From NCBI GenBank assembly GCA_944376785.1, contig CALWDV010000071.1, positions 1 to 5,056 of the forward strand: 5,056 bases of DNA, given 5' to 3'. Source of the DNA: an uncultured Clostridia bacterium. Lineage in GTDB: Bacteria > Bacillota > Clostridia > Christensenellales > UBA1242. Position numbers and translations under genes: made by a program. The notes below the pieces were generated by a model. It saw only the letters and a program-made list of their open reading frames with translations, was not told where the DNA came from and did no database searches. This document shows, piece after piece, positions 4,755 through 5,056 of the stretch (position 1 is the stretch's first letter; every line of letters starts with the position of its first letter).

Positions 4755-5056
4755 GTGAAAATTTTTTTAAAAATAGTTTTATTAATTTTGTGTTGTGTGC
4801 CTGTTTTAACAGGTTGTAACTTTAATTGCGAAGAAAGTTATTTAAGAATACATATTAGAGCAAATAGTAATTTAAGTGTTGACCAAAATATTAAGTATGA
4901 AATTAAAGATGAAGTTGTTTCTTTTTTAACTCCTCACATTGCCGAGTGTTCTAGCTTAGATGAAGTTAAAAATTCTTTAAATTCGTTAAAAAATGATATT
5001 GAAAACATTTGTAACAAAATTTTAAAAGATAATGGTTTTAATTATGTTGCAAAAGC
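4755..5056 (+). CDS. spoIIR: Stage II sporulation protein R, N-terminal part (3' end off window)
   Basis: SpoIIR is made in the forespore and exported to the intermembrane space, where it signals SpoIIGA to cleave pro-sigma-E in the mother cell. The first 100 codons are present and the frame is open at the edge. The start is GTG at 4755, four bases after GAGGTGA (4744-4750); the overlapping GTG at 4753 runs straight into TGA. Lys2 and Lys6 precede a hydrophobic stretch (7-18), giving an export signal. The family landmark is YLRIHIRANSN (29-39), followed by DQNIKYEIKDEVVSFLTPHI (43-62), equivalent to the Bacillus LRILANSDSEADQQLK region. The signal ends in LTGC (18-21), a good lipobox, so a lipoprotein form anchored by Cys21 is possible. 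That would differ from the secreted form known in Bacillus. The gene lies behind the sipL terminator with its own possible sigma-F promoter. Confidence 0.93.
   Translation, partial: MKIFLKIVLLILCCVPVLTGCNFNCEESYLRIHIRANSNLSVDQNIKYEIKDEVVSFLTPHIAECSSLDEVKNSLNSLKNDIENICNKILKDNGFNYVAK

Overview
This window comes from a very A+T-rich, endospore-forming member of the Firmicutes, most likely an uncultured or poorly studied Clostridia lineage. The evidence is the gene content: Spo0A, a SipL-type spore coat protein (the clostridial morphogenetic factor), SpoIIR and Veg. Strong GGAGG-type ribosome binding sites and T-tract terminators also fit. The standard genetic code fits every frame.

Layout. Positions 1-650 (minus strand) hold the 5' part of an unrecognised gene that runs off the left edge. 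A 472-base, extremely A+T-rich divergent intergenic region (651-1122) follows. It carries two good Spo0A boxes and an extended -10 promoter for spo0A. spo0A (1123-1902) encodes the master regulator of sporulation. Next, behind a near-consensus vegetative promoter, is a small protein with two identical-spacing zinc ribbons and a very acidic tail (2051-2584), closed by a terminator. veg follows (2691-2921, terminator), then a 511-residue SipL-like protein with SPOCS/DUF3794 repeats and a C-terminal LysM (3045-4580, terminator). The 5' part of spoIIR (from 4755) runs off the right edge.

How it fits together. Phosphorylated Spo0A starts sporulation. SpoIIR is the forespore signal that triggers SpoIIGA to process pro-sigma-E in the mother cell. 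SipL then works in the mother cell with SpoIVA to build the coat. Candidate promoters match this order: 0A boxes at spo0A, a sigma-F-like site before spoIIR and a sigma-E-like site before sipL, though the last two are weak calls. The genes look like separate transcription units rather than one operon. Three of the four complete genes end in a clear intrinsic terminator.

Most worth following up are the Spo0A-box pair in the divergent region, the twin zinc-ribbon/acid-tail protein beside spo0A, an Asp-to-Asn change in the Spo0A acidic pocket, and a lipobox in SpoIIR. I found no mobile element, CRISPR array, tRNA or rRNA, and no obvious new defence or metabolic system.
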